Notes under the pieces: generated by a model
What the model was told of the DNA's origin: nothing
What the model saw: the letters and a program-made list of their open reading frames with translations, nothing else
The model's database searches: none
NCBI GenBank assembly: GCA_016871135.1
Contig: VFZQ01000358.1
Span: 1 to 6,066 of the forward strand
Direction: 5' to 3'
Origin: Acidobacteriota bacterium
GTDB taxonomy: Bacteria; Acidobacteriota; Terriglobia; Bryobacterales; Bryobacteraceae
DNA length: 6,066 nt
Program-made: the position numbers and the translations under genes
Shown: positions 5,093 to 6,066 of the stretch, piece by piece
How positions within the stretch are numbered: the first letter of the stretch is position 1
Layout: the number at the start of each line of letters is the position of its first letter

Positions 5093-6066
5093 ATGAGACT
5101 ATGGACCGCGTTATTTCTAGCGGCCGCGGTGGCGAGTCACGCCGCCGAACCCGCCCCCGTGCGCGTCGAGGTCTATTCCGACTTCCAATGCCCGTTCTGC
5201 GCGGCCTTCGCGCAGCCGGTGCATCAACTCCACGCCAGCGGCGTCGACGTGGCGTTTAAGCATTTTCCGCTGTCCTTTCATCCCGATGCGCAATTGGCGC
5301 ATCAGGCCGCGGCGGCGGCGGGGCTGCAAGGCAAGTTCTGGGAGATGCACGACCTGCTCTTCGCCAATCGGGAGGCGCTGAAGCGGAATCACCTCGTCGA
5401 TTACGCGAAGAAGCTGGGGCTGGATGCGGCGCGGTTTGCCAAAGACCTGGAGAGCGACGCTGTCAAGCAGGCCGTCGAGGCCGATAAGGCCGACGGCGCG
5501 AAGCGCAACGTCAACGGCACGCCGACGCTCTTTGTGAATGGGAAGTCGTACTCCGGGGCGAAGACGCTGGAGCAGATGCAGCAGCTTGTGCGGGACGAAC
5601 AGCGGCGCGCGGTGGCGATGGCCGAGATCAGCGATGCCTCGCTTTCGCGCGGGCCTTCCGATGCGCGCGTGACGGTCGAGTTCTTTGCCGACTTGCAGAG
5701 CCGCGTGAGCGCGCCGGCGCTGGCCGTGATCGACCAGATACTGAAGCAGAACCCCGGCGCGGTGCGCGTGCAGTTTCGAAACTTCCCGCTGGCGTTTCAC
5801 CCGCAGGCGGCGCTGGCGCATGAGGCGGCGATGACCGCCGCGCGGCACGGGCGCTTCTGGGAGTTCGCGCAATTCATACTCGGCGAGCAGGACTCTCTGC
5901 GCGAGCAGGATCTGGTTGCGCTGGCCGGGCGGCTGGGATTGGACGAAGCCGCTTTCGCCGCCGACTTGCAGGCGCACAAGTACGCGCCGCGCGTGGAGGC
6001 GGACGTGGTGAGCGGGCTGGGGCGAGGGATTCGCGGGAGCCCGGCGATTCTTGTCAACGGAAGCGC
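5093..6066 (+). CDS. Exported protein with tandem DsbA-like thioredoxin domains, second active site degenerate (3' end outside window)
   Basis: 324 residues are visible and the frame is still open at the window edge. A signal peptide (MRLWTALFLAAAVASHA) implies a periplasmic protein. Domain 1 (about residues 23-165) starts VRVEVYSDFQ and has the redox motif CPFC at 33-36, the KHFPLSFHP strand, the helical insert (KFWEMHDLLF), and the cis-Pro loop NGTPTLFVNG with Pro144. This is the DsbA/DSBA-like thioredoxin family that oxidises or isomerises disulfides. Domain 2 (about 190 onward) repeats the plan: VTVEFFADLQ, FRNFPLAFHP, RFWEFAQFIL and the cis-Pro loop RGSPAILVNG (Pro317). At the active site, however, SRVS (203-206) replaces CxxC, so this domain cannot do thiol chemistry and may bind substrate or serve structure. 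The gene diverges from antitoxin A3. A role with the exported, Cys-containing di-heme protein next door is possible but unproven. Confidence 0.9.
   Translation, partial: MRLWTALFLAAAVASHAAEPAPVRVEVYSDFQCPFCAAFAQPVHQLHASGVDVAFKHFPLSFHPDAQLAHQAAAAAGLQGKFWEMHDLLFANREALKRNHLVDYAKKLGLDAARFAKDLESDAVKQAVEADKADGAKRNVNGTPTLFVNGKSYSGAKTLEQMQQLVRDEQRRAVAMAEISDASLSRGPSDARVTVEFFADLQSRVSAPALAVIDQILKQNPGAVRVQFRNFPLAFHPQAALAHEAAMTAARHGRFWEFAQFILGEQDSLREQDLVALAGRLGLDEAAFAADLQAHKYAPRVEADVVSGLGRGIRGSPAILVNGS

Noticed and set aside
5117..5977. 286-codon minus-strand frame opposite the DsbA-like gene
   Set aside because: Arg-rich shadow; the plus strand has a signal peptide, CPFC and cis-Pro motifs.

Overview
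This is a GC-rich bacterial window with no RNA genes, CRISPR array or recognisable insertion sequence. Two exported di-heme proteins, an exported DsbA-like protein, Shine-Dalgarno starts and several VapBC-type modules point to a Gram-negative soil or sediment bacterium. An Acidobacteriota lineage of the Bryobacterales/Solibacter kind is my best guess, but that is an inference from protein style, not from a marker gene.

Left edge (1-937): a reading frame that is already open at base 1 runs to 588. It encodes the C-terminal 195 residues of a Cys-rich protein with a secreted phospholipase A2-like core (CDVHDFCYGTC plus a downstream Asp). No start codon lies in the window. A weak 118-codon frame (585-941) follows and touches both neighbours through ATGA overlaps; whether it is a gene is uncertain. 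This part is visibly less GC-rich than the rest.

Middle (938-4485): two plus-strand copies of a periplasmic di-heme oxidoreductase of the DHOR/DUF1111 family (related to MauG and CcpA). Copy 1 (from 938) is cut off near 2250, so it lacks the C-terminal part of the second heme domain; its frame then runs on as nonsense antisense to a VapBC module. Copy 2 (2935-4485) looks complete. About 1.04 kb of the two copies is nearly identical at a spacing of exactly 2000 bp, and identity stops abruptly at both edges, as expected for gene conversion.

Toxin-antitoxin modules (minus strand): an intact antitoxin-VapC pair (2895-2264) lies between the two oxidoreductase genes. Between copy 2 and the dsbA-like gene are two more paralogous antitoxins (5062-4829 and 4753-4535). 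Each is followed, in the proper overlapping position, only by a tiny stub of a vapC gene that keeps the PIN N-terminus (MxSVVADT). These two are therefore orphan antitoxins. The layout suggests a duplicated unit of oxidoreductase plus antisense vapBC that decayed in complementary ways: unit 1 kept the toxin and lost the enzyme tail, unit 2 kept the enzyme and lost the toxins.

Right edge (5093-6066, runs off the window): an exported protein with two DsbA-like thioredoxin domains. The first has CPFC; in the second the active site is replaced by SRVS. Oxidoreductase copy 2 and the DsbA-like gene are both exported redox proteins on the same strand, which fits a shared periplasmic role, but no direct functional link can be shown from sequence.
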